Positions 25,382 to 35,938 of a DNA stretch of 50,109 nucleotides are shown one piece after another; positions within the stretch are counted from its first letter, which is position 1; each line of letters begins with the position of its first letter. Under the pieces are notes generated by a model. The model was not told the DNA's origin and made no database searches. It saw only the letters and a list, made by a program, of their open reading frames with translations. The stretch comes from Eimeria necatrix (taxonomy: Eukaryota > Apicomplexa > Conoidasida > Eucoccidiorida > Eimeriidae): assembly GCF_000499385.1 (NCBI RefSeq), contig NW_013652890.1, positions 1 through 50,109 of the forward strand. Reading direction: 5' to 3'. The position numbers and the translations under genes are program-made.

Positions 25382-25552
25382 GCTGCATGCAACACGCATG
25401 CAAGACGCATGCGCGCTGACACAGCATCTCATGCATGCATGCATTCGTGCGCCAGTGCACTTACGCATGCATGCATGCATGCGTGCATGCATGCATGCAT
25501 GCAGAGTTTGTATTGAGTACTCAATACAAACTCATGCATGCATGCATGCAGA
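25382..25552. repeat. TGCATGCA tandem array, block 1
   Basis: Interrupted runs of the self-complementary tetramer step ATGC (25430-25445, 25464-25503 and 25534-25551). The 8-mer TGCATGCA is a known DNA target of an apicomplexan AP2-family factor, but such a long array may equally be a microsatellite. Confidence 0.85.
25504..25533. repeat. Perfect 30-bp palindrome between TGCATGCA runs
   Basis: The 15-base half GAGTTTGTATTGAGT is followed immediately by its exact reverse complement. The half-site plus AC recurs in direct orientation at 25551-25567 after an 18-base ATGC run. It is noncoding and unlike the repeats around it. Confidence 0.85.
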
Positions 25553-26253
25553 GTTTGTATTGAGTACAGCCCTCCAGAGTTGCCTCAAGAGGGTAAAAGA
25601 GTCAGCAGCGAGAAGAGCCCGCAGCAATTCCGGCAGCTAGACCAGCAGCAGGAAGGAGAGAGAGTTGAGCTTTGTGAGTTTGTGTTTGCTTCTCTTTTTT
25701 GCTGCTGCTGTTGCTGCTGCTGCCACTGCCGCTGCTGCTGTTGCTGCTAGCCCGTCATCTTGTGAATCTGTTTTTGCGTTTTGTGTCTTGACAGGGCTTT
25801 TTAATTTTCGATTCAATTTCTTTACTTGCCTCTTCTCTTTTGCTGATCTCTCTTCTTTTGCATCCTTGGTTCATTTTCTGCGAACTTTTTTCGGCTGTTT
25901 GTATATTGCCTTTTTGTCTTCTCTGTGTTTCATTTGTCTGCATTCGTTTTTGATTTAAAAAGTCTTTTCTATTTGTTCACCTCTTCCTATTTCTGTGTTG
26001 TGAAGTTGGTGGATTGCCGGCATTGTTTCAGGTGTATACGGTCCAGGTGTATCTACACTCGTGCATGCACATTTGGAAAGTAAAACAAATGCAGATACAT
26101 GAGGGAGAACAGAAGCATAAATGAGCACATTTTTACAAGTGCAGACATTTATGTATATGTGTTAAATAGTCACTTTCCCATTCACATTTTCATTTATTTA
26201 GTCTAGCCATATATGTGCGCCTCATGAGACAGCGCTAGCCATTCACTGCAAAT

Positions 26254-26303
26254 ATGCATGCATGCATGCATGCATGCATGCATGCATGCATGCATGCATG
26301 CAT
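26254..26303. repeat. TGCATGCA tandem array, block 2
   Basis: Uninterrupted (ATGC)n of about 12 units in noncoding DNA. Confidence 0.9.
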
Positions 26304-26450
26304 AGAAGAAAATGCAAAGCAGGGAATGCATGTGGTGCAACTCAACGCAGGCAAGACAGCTGATGAAGCCAAACACCGAGCAGAGAGCGCATGCAGCGTA
26401 GCGCATGCGGGGCTACGAAAGCAGGCATGCAGCGCAGTGTGTCCAGACAC

Positions 26451-26492
26451 GCATGCATGCATGCATGCATGCATGCATGCATGCACGCATGC
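26451..26492. repeat. TGCATGCA tandem array, block 3
   Basis: (GCAT)n of about 10 units with one C substitution near the end. Confidence 0.9.
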
Positions 26493-26804
26493 CATTAAGC
26501 AGAGATTGCTGTGTGAAGTGTTGGCATGACTATGTGCCTGCGCAGTCTAAAAGCAGCACCTGCTGCATAGCTGTAGGTACACCCGAAGGCATATATGTGC
26601 CGGCGCAAAGCTTGCAGTGCATGCAGAGACTCGCGAGCATGCATGCATGGCAAAACTATTTAGAACTAAATATGTTTTAAATGAAAAGGTTAAAAGCTAA
26701 GCTCGGCATTTAAATAGACTACGGTTCCTCTACGGAATTCCACAAAACGTGTGTGCGACTGACGCTATTTGCTGCAGTCTACGCTTTTGTGGCTGTAAGT
26801 GCAT

Positions 26805-26882
26805 GCAGGTACGCATGCGCATGCAGATATGCATGCACATGCAGATATGCATGCGCATGCAGATATGCATGCGCATGCAGCT
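26805..26882. repeat. 18-bp higher-order repeat built from GCATGC
   Basis: About four copies of an 18-bp unit of the form GCATGCAGATATGCATGC, differing by single A/G changes, so GCATGC palindromes alternate with AGATAT spacers. Confidence 0.8.
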
Positions 26883-27349
26883 AGCCGCAGAAGCTAATTG
26901 TAGACTATGCGAGGCAAAGAGACAAAGACAAGAAAGGGCTTTATATTGCAGCTCTCAAAAAAGAAGACTGGCTCACGAATGCCTGCTGAAAATTTGATGT
27001 TGTTTGAGGAGGAAGTTTGGGGAACAAAGTGTAAAACTAAATGAGAAAAGCAAAAAAGAGAGAAATTTATAAAATGAGACAAAGAAAAAGACTTGAAGAA
27101 AGCAAAAAGCATAAAATAAAGTTTTGACAGAGATGAAACGAGAGGCAAACGCAGCAGCTGCTGCAGCTGCGCAGTGTCTAGGCAGCTGTTTCGAAAAGCT
27201 GCAGAAAGGCGAAAGCAATGAAAGGGAAGAAATGAAGTGGAAAGACAGAAACAAAAGATGATATTAATGGAAATACACAAATAAAATATAATATTAATGA
27301 AAAGAAAGGGATAAAAGATAACGTTTTTATAAAATAGAAGCAATACAAA

Positions 27350-27664
27350 TCAAAAGGCGCTGCCAGACGGGCACGTGGCCGCTGATGATGCTGCTGTAGA
27401 TGCTGCTGCTGCTGCTGCATTGCTTGCCGTCCAGCCTCCAAGGCTGCTGGTGCTGTCCATTTGCTGCTGCCCGTATGCTGCTGCCAGCATCATCTGCTGC
27501 TGCTGCTGCTGCTGCATGGCTCCACTGTAGCAATTATACAGTTGGGAACAGTCGAAGCCTAGGGCTGCGTATTGTTGCTGCAGCTGCTGCTGATAGGCTT
27601 GTTGCTGCCACGCCTGAACAGCAGCACCACACGCAGCAGCAGCAGCAGCAGCATCAGAACCCAC
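27350..27664 (-). CDS. Possible C-terminal exon, Gln/Ala-rich
   Basis: The translation is less monotonous than antisense repeat frames: AWQQQAYQQQLQQQYAALG, then FDCSQLYNCYSGAM, poly-Gln and a Ser/Ala tail ending PSGSAF. A likely acceptor (TTCAG) precedes the AWQQQ segment near 27617. It may be the last exon of the minus-strand gene at 27.9-32.8 kb, possibly joined through a segment at about 27.68-27.86 kb reading SYRIWQQLERGSSFGPEEL, but I could not make the phases meet. Gln/Tyr/Ala tails are common in RNA-binding proteins; no domain is visible. Confidence 0.35.
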   Translation of the reverse strand: MGSDAAAAAAACGAAVQAWQQQAYQQQLQQQYAALGFDCSQLYNCYSGAMQQQQQQQMMLAAAYGQQQMDSTSSLGGWTASNAAAAAASTAASSAATCPSGSAF

Positions 27665-27910
27665 TAGTCGAATTCACTACCCCTTTCTTTGCTGCTGCTG
27701 CTGCTGCTGGGTTTGCGGCAGCTGCTTCAGTTGCTGCAGCTCGCCAAGCAGCACGCCATTCTGCTGCTGGCACCGCTGCTGCTGCTCATGCTGCAGTTCT
27801 TCTGGCCCGAAGCTGCTGCCCCTTTCCAGCTGCTGCCAAATCCTATAGCTTAATAGCTGCGGCGGCGGAAAGCGCAGAGCAGCGGCAGCCAGCGAGCAGC
27901 AGCACGCTGG

Positions 27911-27924
27911 GGTGTACATACACC
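27911..27924. repeat. Copy of the GGTGTA-CA-TACACC near-palindrome
   Basis: Arms GGTGTA and TACACC flank a central CA. It lies just past the stop codon of the long minus-strand frame, inside a probable intron of that gene. Confidence 0.7.
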
Positions 27925-28029
27925 TCAAGTTGTCTGCGTCGGGGCTTCCACATCCCAACGCCTGGGTCGCCTAGGCCGATGTGCTGCTTCTGCAGCCTGT
28001 TGTCCAAGAGCAATGCCGTTGCGGCTGTC

Positions 28030-28061
<32 letters not shown>

Positions 28062-28239
28062 CGTTGCTGCTGCTGTAGCTGCCGCTGCTGCTGTTGCTGG
28101 TTGCGGTCTGCAGCGAGCAGCAGCAGGGGGACTGAGTGGGATAGAGCCCAGCAGCAGCATCATTGTGCAGAGCTGCAGTGACACTCCAGCAGGCGCAAGG
28201 AGAGAAGGGACTGGATCTATACTGCCAGATCTGTCCAGT

Positions 28240-28281
<42 letters not shown>

Positions 28282-29409
28282 CGCTGCTAGCGCAGGAGTG
28301 CCTCCATTGCTGCAAGGCGCCTGGCTTCTCGCACGAGCGTAACTTGGGTAGGGACTGTCTTCAGCAGTGATCAAAATATGCGTTGATGTCCGTTTGCTGC
28401 TGCTGCCCTTTTGCTGCTGCTGATCCTCCCCTGCAGCAGCAGCTGCAGCGCGGGTGGATGTTAGCTCCAATGTTTTGCTGGGAGAGCAGCCGGGAGTGCT
28501 GCTGTCCATTGCCCACCTTTTCCTTTTGGTGCTGTTGCTGCTATCTCCTTTCGCAGCAGCAGCAGCTGCTGCTGCTGCTGCCAGGTCCTCCTCTTGCGGG
28601 GCTGCTGCTGCAGCACGCCGCGCTGTAGACACACTCGACGGAAGCGTGCTAAGCGCCTCCTGTTGCAGCAGCTGCAGCAAAGTATGCTGCACCGGCAGTG
28701 GCAGCGGGCAGCAGCAGCCGCACTTGCTGCACTTGCTGTTTCGAGGAGCAGCAGCTAGGGCGATCGCAGCAGCAATGGGCTGCAGCGCAGCAGCGGTCTG
28801 CTGCAGCAGCGTGTGTCCAACAACAGCACGCAGCAGCTGCTGCAGTTTGCTGCTGTCGGAGCTGGGGTAGCTCTGCAGCAGCAGCTGCAGCACGCCAATT
28901 GCGTGCACAGAAGGGGGCAAAAACACAGAAGCAGGGTGCGGTGAACACACCAGCAGCTGCAGCAGCAGCTGCGGCAGACGGCGGCCTCCCTTAAGGTCAG
29001 TCCTGTCTTCTGTCGGCAGCAGCGAAGGAAGCAGCAGCGGGATGGTGAAGCCAGCTGCAGCAGCAGCTGCTTGCTGCTGCTGCTCCGGCTGTGCCAAAAT
29101 GCCCCCATGTTGCTCCTCCCCATTGCAATCTGGCGTGATTTCTTCCGGTGATGAGGACTTGTTGCTGCTGGTGCTGCTGCTGCTGCTGCTGCAGCTGCTG
29201 CTGCAGCTGCTTTGAAGGCTGCGTCCAGTGCAGCTGCCGCTGCAGCAGCAGCTGCTGCATGCCCCCGGCTGCAGCTGCATCCATCCAGCCCCATACTTGC
29301 TGCTGCGTAGCTTCAACGCTTCCAGCAGCCACAGCAGCAAATTGCTGCTGCTGGCTTGGGATGCAATATCTCCGTCGTCGAGAGCTGCATCCGACACTGC
29401 TCCCCCACC

Positions 29410-29442
<33 letters not shown>

Positions 29443-30977
29443 AGGCCTTGGGTTGAAGTTGCTGATGCAGCCCCAAGCGTACAGCTCCAGCCAGCCAGTA
29501 ATGGGAAAAGGCAGCCAGACGGTAGGCAGGGAGTCTTCGTGCTGCAGCAGCAGCTGGTCGTGCAGCAGTTGCTGCTGCTGCTGCTGTGTCTGCTGCAGCT
29601 GCTCCCCGAGCCGCTGCAGCTCGCTGCAGATAGAAGGACAGTGGTGTGGGTCGCAGACATGCTGCAGCAGTGGGAGCTGCGCAGCAGTTGCGAAGAGCTG
29701 CTGCTGCTCTTGCTGCAGCTTAAGCTTCTGCAGCTGCTGTCGCTGCTGCTGCTGCTGCACCCGGCGCTGGTGCGGCTTGTGTTTTTCGTGCTTGTGTCGC
29801 GTTGCGTTGGCGGCCATCAGCGTTTCCGCTGCTGCTGCTGCTGCTGCAGCAGCAGCAGCCTGCTTCCTAGCCTTCCGCTGCTGCATGTACTCCGTTGTTG
29901 CTCTTGCTGCCAGCTGCCGCGTGTCAAAGCCAGGAGTTATTTCAACTTGCCGCAGCGCCAAAGATGTGCAGAGGCATGCAAGTCTCTGCAGCACTGGCAG
30001 GGGGTGCAGGATTGGCTGGCTGGCCTTGATGCTGAAGCTTATTTTGCTGCGGCTGCTGCTGCTCCCCGCCCCCCCTGCAGCAGCAGCAGCAGCAGCGGCG
30101 CCTGGCGGCAGCGGAGAAACGCCCCACAACACACGGGCCACCCGAGCTCTGTCAGCTGCCATTTTTCTTTCGTCTTGTTGCTGTTGCTGCACAGTAGGTT
30201 GCGCTTTGTGGCTGTCTGCTGCTGCGGAGTCAGCAGCAGCACCTGCTGCAGCAGCAGCAGCAGGGAACAGCACGTCCGGTGGCGGCTGCCACTGGAGCCA
30301 CTCCAGCAGCAACCAACCCATGTACCTAACAGCCAGAAAAGCAACTTCCGAATGGATTTGCAGCAAATCGCAAAGGGAGAAAATGAAGCCACGAGCAGCA
30401 GCAAATGAAAGCCAGTCTTGCTGCAGCGCCTCAAGGCCGGGCAGGAAGGACGACAGCCGCACCGTCCGTTTTGCTGCTGCTGCTGCTGCTGCTGTGGCCG
30501 CCGTGGCTGCCGACAAGGCGGATCCCGCCGCTCCGCAGGCGCCCCCACGCCCCCAAGCGCCCCCTGCTGCAGCTGCTGCAGCAGCTGCAGCAGCAGCGGT
30601 TGCTGCAGCCTCGCTGCAGAGAGCAGCAGCAACTTCTGCAAGCCGCAGCGAAGCAAGAGGCACCGGACACGAAGCAGCAAGGGCCCCACACTCCAAAGCA
30701 AATCGAAGATTGTGTAAAGAGAAGCAGCGCATGAAAGAAAGGCCTTTGCCTGCTTCTGCAATGTGCCTGCCCACCAGCTGCTTCAGAGAGAGCAGCAGCG
30801 GAGCAGCTGCTGCTGCTGCTGCGTCTGCTGCTGCCTCTTCTTCTGCTGCTGCTGATTCAGAGGCTCCCGCAAAAGTTGATGCTGCTGTTGAGGCTGTGCA
30901 GCCGCTAACTGCTGAGGAAGACATGGGAGCGCTGCCTCTGATTTCGCTCTGCTGCTGCAGCTGCTGCTGCGAGCACG

Positions 30978-31014
<37 letters not shown>

Positions 31015-31868
31015 AACATCCAAGGGGGCCCCTTCCTTTTGGCCAGCAGCAACGGAATCTGCTGATGCAACGGCATCTGCTTCTGCTGCAGCTGCTGCTG
31101 CTTCTCCTGCTGAAGATGAGGGACACAGAGAAGCAGCTGGAGTTGGAGAAAGCTCAGGAGACAAAATAGCTGCCTCTAAGGGGGACAAAGTGCTGGTGCG
31201 TTTCGGGCTGCTGCTGCTTCTGCTGCTGTTGCTGCGGCTTCTGCTGCACTTGCTGTTGCTTGCAGGGCTTGGTAGGCTGGACTGAGGGCTGCAGCAGCAG
31301 CAGCAGCTGCTGCTGCTGCTGCAGGACGGAGACTGGTGGTGGAGCCCTGCTGCATTGAATATCAACGGCTGCCCTGCTGCAGCAGCTGCTGCTGTGTCAT
31401 ATGCTGCTTTTTTTTCGCTGCTGCGGGAGATTGAATTCATAGTTAAGGCCAGGGGCTCTTCTTGGCTGCGCATTTGGCCCTGCGCAGCAGCCTCAGTTTG
31501 CTGCTGCAGCGGGAGCTGCTCTTCGGGCTGCTGCTGCAGCAGCAGTTTCTGCTGCAGCTGCTCTTTTAGCAGCTCATCCTGCAGCCCCCTCAGCAGATTC
31601 ATCCCCTGTTGTTCTTCAACGTCGAGTTCCGCCTGAGCAGCCTGCTGCTGCTGCAGCTGCTGCTTTGGCAGCAGCTGCTGCTGGGACAGTCTGCTGTGCT
31701 CTGGCTGCTGCAAGCCCAAATGCTGCAGCTGCTTCAGCACTTGCTGCTGCGCTGCACAAGTTGGCTGCAGCACAGTCCCTGGAATTTGCGGGAGTTGCTG
31801 CTGCTGCTGCTGTTCTGCGCCGGAACGAGAAGCTGGCTTCCCTGCATCTCCAGTTGAGGTGGCCGCAG

Positions 31869-31906
<38 letters not shown>

Positions 31907-32829
31907 TGCTGCTGCTGCAGGTCCTCAGAATGAGGAAGGAATAGGGGGCCTGGTGAAGACAGAGGAGAGCCAGAATAATAGAAGGCAGCAACATTGCTGT
32001 AAAGCGCAGCAAAAGCAGCAGGAGTGCTGCAGGCCGTCATAGCTGCTGTAACAGGAGATGCCGCGTGCCATGCTTCGGTTGCTGCTACTGCTGCTGCTGC
32101 TGCATCTGCTGCTGTTTCTGCTGCCGAAGGCATTGGAGGGGAGGCAAAGACTTCAGGGATTGCTGCGTCACCAAGCCACGGCCACACTGGGGACTCTGCA
32201 GCAGCAGCTGCTGCTGCTGCTGTTCCTGGGGTCTCGCGCTTGGGCGGTGGCGAGAGGGGCGCTTTGCGAAGTCTGCATGCAGCAGCGCCATGTGCTGCTG
32301 CTGCTGCTGCTGCTGCTGCTGGGCAGCAGGGACTTGATCTGTGGTTACACTGCAGCAGCCCACTGTCAGTTGCAAGAAGCACAGAAGGAGAAAGCCTCGA
32401 GTTTATCGTGCTGCTGCCGCTGCTGCAGCCGTCTCCGCGGCAGCTGCTGTTGCAGCTCCAGCACCTGCTGCAGCAATCCGTGCTGCTGGCCCGGCTGGCT
32501 GCTCCTGCTGATGTGGGGTGCAGCGGCCAGTCTAGTAGCTGCGGCAGCAGGGGATCTGCTGCAGCTCGTGCTGCTGCTGCTGCAGCAGCAGCAGGAGCAG
32601 AAAGTAGCATGTGTTTACTTGAGACACTAACCTCTGCGTTTGCCTGCGTGTCGCTGCTGCACCAGTCTGCTGCTGGTGCTGCTGCTCCTTGTGCAGCAGC
32701 GCCTTCAGCCTCCTTGTCTCCAAACGGCAGCAGCAGCTGCGGCGGCAGCCTCCGCAGCTCAGCTGCAGCAGCAAGTGCAGCAACTTCTTCCCGATGTTTC
32801 TCCAGAAACGCTGATGCTGCTTCCTGCAT
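27925..32829 (-). CDS. Large Ala/Gln/Ser-rich protein with a possible divergent cyclin box
   Basis: One frame stays open from an ATG at 32829 to a stop at 27925 (1,634 residues), though introns probably interrupt it. The N-terminus is helical and charged (AFLEKHREEVAALAA, ELRRLPPQLLLPFGDKEAE). Most of the rest is homopolymer. Around residues 795-1,000 (roughly 30.4-29.9 kb) the text becomes domain-like: FIFSLCDLLQIHSEVAFLAVRYM resembles cyclin-box helices 1-2, and LQRLACLCTSLALRQVEITP resembles helix 3 with the AsKyeE segment. A further leucine-rich helical part follows (TVWLPFPITGWLELYAWGC). Cyclins activate cyclin-dependent kinases; a cyclin-like role here is inference only, since the hallmark Lys-Glu pair is not clear. 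The C-terminus probably splices near 27.96 kb (RRWD before GTGGAA). Confidence 0.4.
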
Positions 32830-32984
32830 CCCAGCAACAGCAGCAGCAGCAGCAGCAGCGGTTTATGCTGTGGTTTGTTGCTGCAGCACCTGCTGCTGCA
32901 GCACCCACAGCGTCCGCTGAGAGTTGCCAGCGAAATCACCCCATACTTCCTCGGTGTTGCCGCCTCGTAACCAAGCTTTGGTCA

Positions 32985-33032
32985 GGGTTTAGGGTTTAGG
33001 GTTTAGGGTTTAGGGTTTAGGGTTTAGGGTTT
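32985..33032. repeat. Telomere-like TTTAGGG tract
   Basis: About six and a half TTTAGGG units. On the minus strand it begins about 16 nt after the donor GTGAGT of the small exon at 33049-33141. Confidence 0.95.
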
Positions 33033-33048
33033 TGGCCTGGGGACTCAC

Positions 33049-33141
33049 TTTGGCTGCGTAAAGCGCCTCAGTGGGTGCCGCGTAAAATTCGCATAAATGG
33101 ATCTGCAGCTTCAGCACTTGCCACCGCAGCCACACGTCAGC
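33049..33141 (-). CDS. Unassigned 31-codon internal exon
   Basis: On the minus strand an acceptor CTACAG and a donor GTGAGT bracket exactly 31 open codons, reading ADVWLRWQVLKLQIHLCEFY then AAPTEALYAAK, mixed and helical, unlike the repeat frames. It lies 270 bases past the Prp39 stop, so it belongs to another transcript. The best guess is the 5' part of the gene at 27.9-32.8 kb. A matching phase-0 exon candidate lies upstream at 33236-33286, and one downstream near 32893-32966 starts LGYEAATPRKYGV. Confidence 0.5.
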
Positions 33142-33168
33142 CTGTAGCAAACGGCAGAGTGCGCTAAA

Positions 33169-33217
33169 GGGTTTAGGGTTTAGGGTTTAGGGTTTAGGGT
33201 TTAGGGTTTAGGGTTTG
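33169..33217. repeat. Telomere-like TTTAGGG tract
   Basis: Seven units. On the minus strand the tract begins about 18 nt after a possible donor (GTGCCC) that would end a 17-codon exon at 33236-33286. Confidence 0.95.
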
Positions 33218-33235
33218 GGCATCTGTGTGGGGCAC

Positions 33236-33286
33236 TTGCTTCAGGGCTTTGCTGCCTCCTGAGGGCCCCCCGCTAAATCCCAAAAG
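33236..33286 (-). CDS. Candidate small exon, 17 codons
   Basis: Bracketed by TTTTCTGCAG and GTGCCC on the minus strand. It is open in phase 0 (LLGFSGGPSGGSKALKQ) and joins in frame to the exon at 33049-33141. The GTGCCC donor is weak; the main support is the telomere-like tract right behind it, as at other donors in the window. Confidence 0.25.
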
Positions 33287-33347
33287 CTGCAGAAAAGCCA
33301 AAACCCTAGGGTTTCGGCAGGGTGGGCAGTGGCTGGAGTCTGGAGAA

Positions 33348-33380
33348 TTAGGGTTTAGGGTTTAGAGCTACGGTTTAGGC
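33348..33380. repeat. Short, degenerate telomere-like tract
   Basis: Two TTTAGGG units followed by two imperfect ones, just 3' of the Prp39 stop codon on the transcribed strand. Confidence 0.8.
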
Positions 33381-33410
33381 TTTTAGCGGCTGAGGGTTTA
33401 AGGCCCCCTT

Positions 33411-35118
33411 TTAAGGGTTTCTGACATCTGGGTTAGAGAGGACATCGGCCAAAAGCGGCTTGCATGCAGCCAGGATCTTTTGTGGGTTTCCTGCATGCAG
33501 CTGCTGCAGCAGCCGCAGCTGCAGCAGCAGAAGTGGAAGGCTTTTAGGGAGAGCCTCTCTGGCTCTTGCAAGAATTGAGCTGCAGCAAACACACGGAACG
33601 AATCCCGGAACGCTGCTGCAGCTGCTGCTGCTTTCGAATCTGCTGCTGCCTCCACTGCTACTGTATCTCTCGCTCCTTCTCGTGCTGCTGCTCTTGCTGC
33701 ACTACTTTTGCTGCTGCTGCTGCTCTGAATCGTTTTCTGCCTTAGTTCCACCACCAGGCCCCTCAGAACAGAAGCAGCAGCAACACTACGGCAGCTGCAG
33801 CAGCAGCTGCAGCAGCAGCAGCAGCAGCAGCAGCTGGTCTCACAGCGCCTGCTTGGTGTCTCCACCGTGAAATGCAACCAGTTTGGCCCTGTAAAGGTGC
33901 AGCAGCTCAGCGCAGCGCGGGTTGTCTCTGTACTTTTCTGCTGCTTCCTGCAGCAGCAGCAGCGCGTGGCTGAGGCCGTCTGGCGCAGTCTCGGGCGGGT
34001 GCCGCATCGAGAACTGCAGCAAAGCCATGAAGTACTTCATTGATGCAGCATCAAGTGGGGGCCTGACATGCACAAGCACGCATACTTTCTCTCTCTGCTG
34101 CAGCAGCAGCAGCTGCTGCAGCTGCAGCTGCAGCAGCAACAGCTGCTGCTGCTGCCGCTGCAGCTGCTGCTGTGGCAGTGCTTTCGCCTGGAGCAGCTTC
34201 GAAGGCGCTGCAGCAGCAGCGGCTGCTGCTGGTTGCTTTGTTGGTTCTGGTCTTGCTGGGCGTGCAGCACTTGGGTTGCTGCGGCTCAGCTGCAGCGGCT
34301 GCTGCTGCTGCTGCTGCTGCAGGTGCACGCGGGCAGCAGCGCACCTGACGAGGGCCTCAAACTCTTCTGCTGCTTCTTTGAGGCGGCCGCAGACCTCCAG
34401 CTGGGAGGCGTAGACGCAGGCCATGTCTCTTCTGCTCGCAGCAGCAAAGCGCGGCGCAGCAAGCAGCAGCAGCAAAGCATCAGCAGCAAAACGAGGCCGC
34501 GCAGCAGCAGCTCTGCTGCGGCTGCGCGGCCCGAGACACCCCAGGCACGCAGCTGGGGTGTACGTACACCCGAGAGGCCTCTAAAGCTCAAACTTTCAGC
34601 TTTTGTTTTCTCCAAAGACAAGCAGCAAACATAATGCAAATTTTCAGAGGCTTATTTGCCCCCTTTGAGTCAAAGCAGCAGACAAAGAGGCCCTCTTGGG
34701 CTCTGAGGGACCCGCAGGAGCAGCACGAGTGGTATTTGCTGCTGCTGTAACTCTTAACGATCTTTCGCTCTTTGCGCTGAACTAGAAGAGCCGCATTACC
34801 ATTTGCTGCAGTTGTTGCTGCTTGGCTGCTGCACCTGATCTACTGTGCCGTTTGCCAGCCAGCAAGCCCCAGACGCCGTCAAACACGCAGCAGCAGCAAC
34901 AGAAGCAGCAACAGCAGCAGCAGCAGCAGCAGCAGTGCATGCATTAAGGCTGGCATACCTTCTCTTCAAGATCTTGGTGGCTCCAAACTCCAGCAGCTTC
35001 AGTGCTTCTTCAGGTCCTTGCTGCCGCCGCTGCCGCGCGCAGCGCAGCCAAAACTCTGGGTAAGAGGCGCAGACTTCTAGGCAGCGGCGCTGCAGCAGTT
35101 CTAGGCGCTCAGGGGCCT

Positions 35119-35154
<36 letters not shown>

Positions 35155-35727
35155 GTATAGGAGCGATAGGGCATGCAGCAGCAGCACCGCAAAATGACGA
35201 AAGCAGCAGCAACAGCGGCGGCGTAGGCAGCAGCAGAAACACCAAACGGGGTAAAGGCGGAGCCGGCAGCAACAGCACTACTTGCAGCAGCAGCAGCAGC
35301 AACAACAACAGACTAGTCGCAATGGCACGTGCGCAGACACAGTCCTGCATTTTATCAGCTGCTGCTGCTGAGGCAGCTGCTGCTGCCGCAGCAGCCGCTG
35401 CTGCTGCTGCTGTCTGTAGGGCCATAATGATTGCGCAGCCTCACTGGAGGCCACTGGGGGCATTTTTGTCCCATTAGGCTTTATGCGCCTAAGCATGAGG
35501 GTTTGGGACTGAGTGTTTAGCTTCTAGGGTCGAGGGTTTAGGGTTAGCGGTTTAGGGTTTAGGGTCTAGCGACTAGGGTTTAGGGTTTAGGGTTTAGAGC
35601 CTCGGAGTTACATGCTTTTCCTCAAAGTCCAGATATTCCCTCCAGGCCTGAAGGCGGCGAGGAGCGAGAGGGTCTGGGTGCCAGAACCAGCGGTGCGTCT
35701 GCAGCCAAACAAGCAGCAGACCGAACT

Positions 35728-35763
<36 letters not shown>

Positions 35764-35901
35764 ACGCTGCTGCTCTCTCCATTGCTGCTGCCGCTGTTGG
35801 GAGCGCCACTGGCGACTGGGCAGCGACAGAGATCCTTAACTTTGCAGCTAGTTGTGGTTTGGCTGCCCTTGCTGCTACTGCTGCTGTCGTTGCCGCTGTC
35901 G

Positions 35902-35938
<37 letters not shown>

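Larger units (their letters stand above)
24729..27349. other. Intergenic region with TGCATGC arrays, a 30-bp palindrome and pyrimidine/purine tracts
   Basis: No supported gene. CAG-rich DNA ends at about 25.16 kb. Then come AT-rich DNA, four blocks of TGCATGC-based tandem sequence (25.38-25.55, 26.25-26.30, 26.45-26.49 and 26.80-26.88 kb), a T/C-rich tract (about 25.78-25.99 kb) and a purine-rich tract (about 27.0-27.35 kb). Frames that read Met-His-Ala-Cys over and over are translations of the repeat. This gap separates the plus-strand FAS1-like gene from the minus-strand gene, so it holds two 3' ends and no obvious promoter. Confidence 0.5.

Noticed and set aside
26235..26529. Frames reading Met-His-Ala-Cys repeatedly
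   Set aside because: Pure translation of the TGCATGCA array on either strand.
27660..27685. Vector or linker contamination suggested by adjacent ACTAGT and GAATTC sites
   Set aside because: The flanks do not match a cloning junction I can name and the coding texture continues across; two restriction sites alone are weak evidence.
32985..33217. A true chromosome end
   Set aside because: Tracts are short, occur in both orientations, lie between genes and within introns, and unique sequence continues on both sides.
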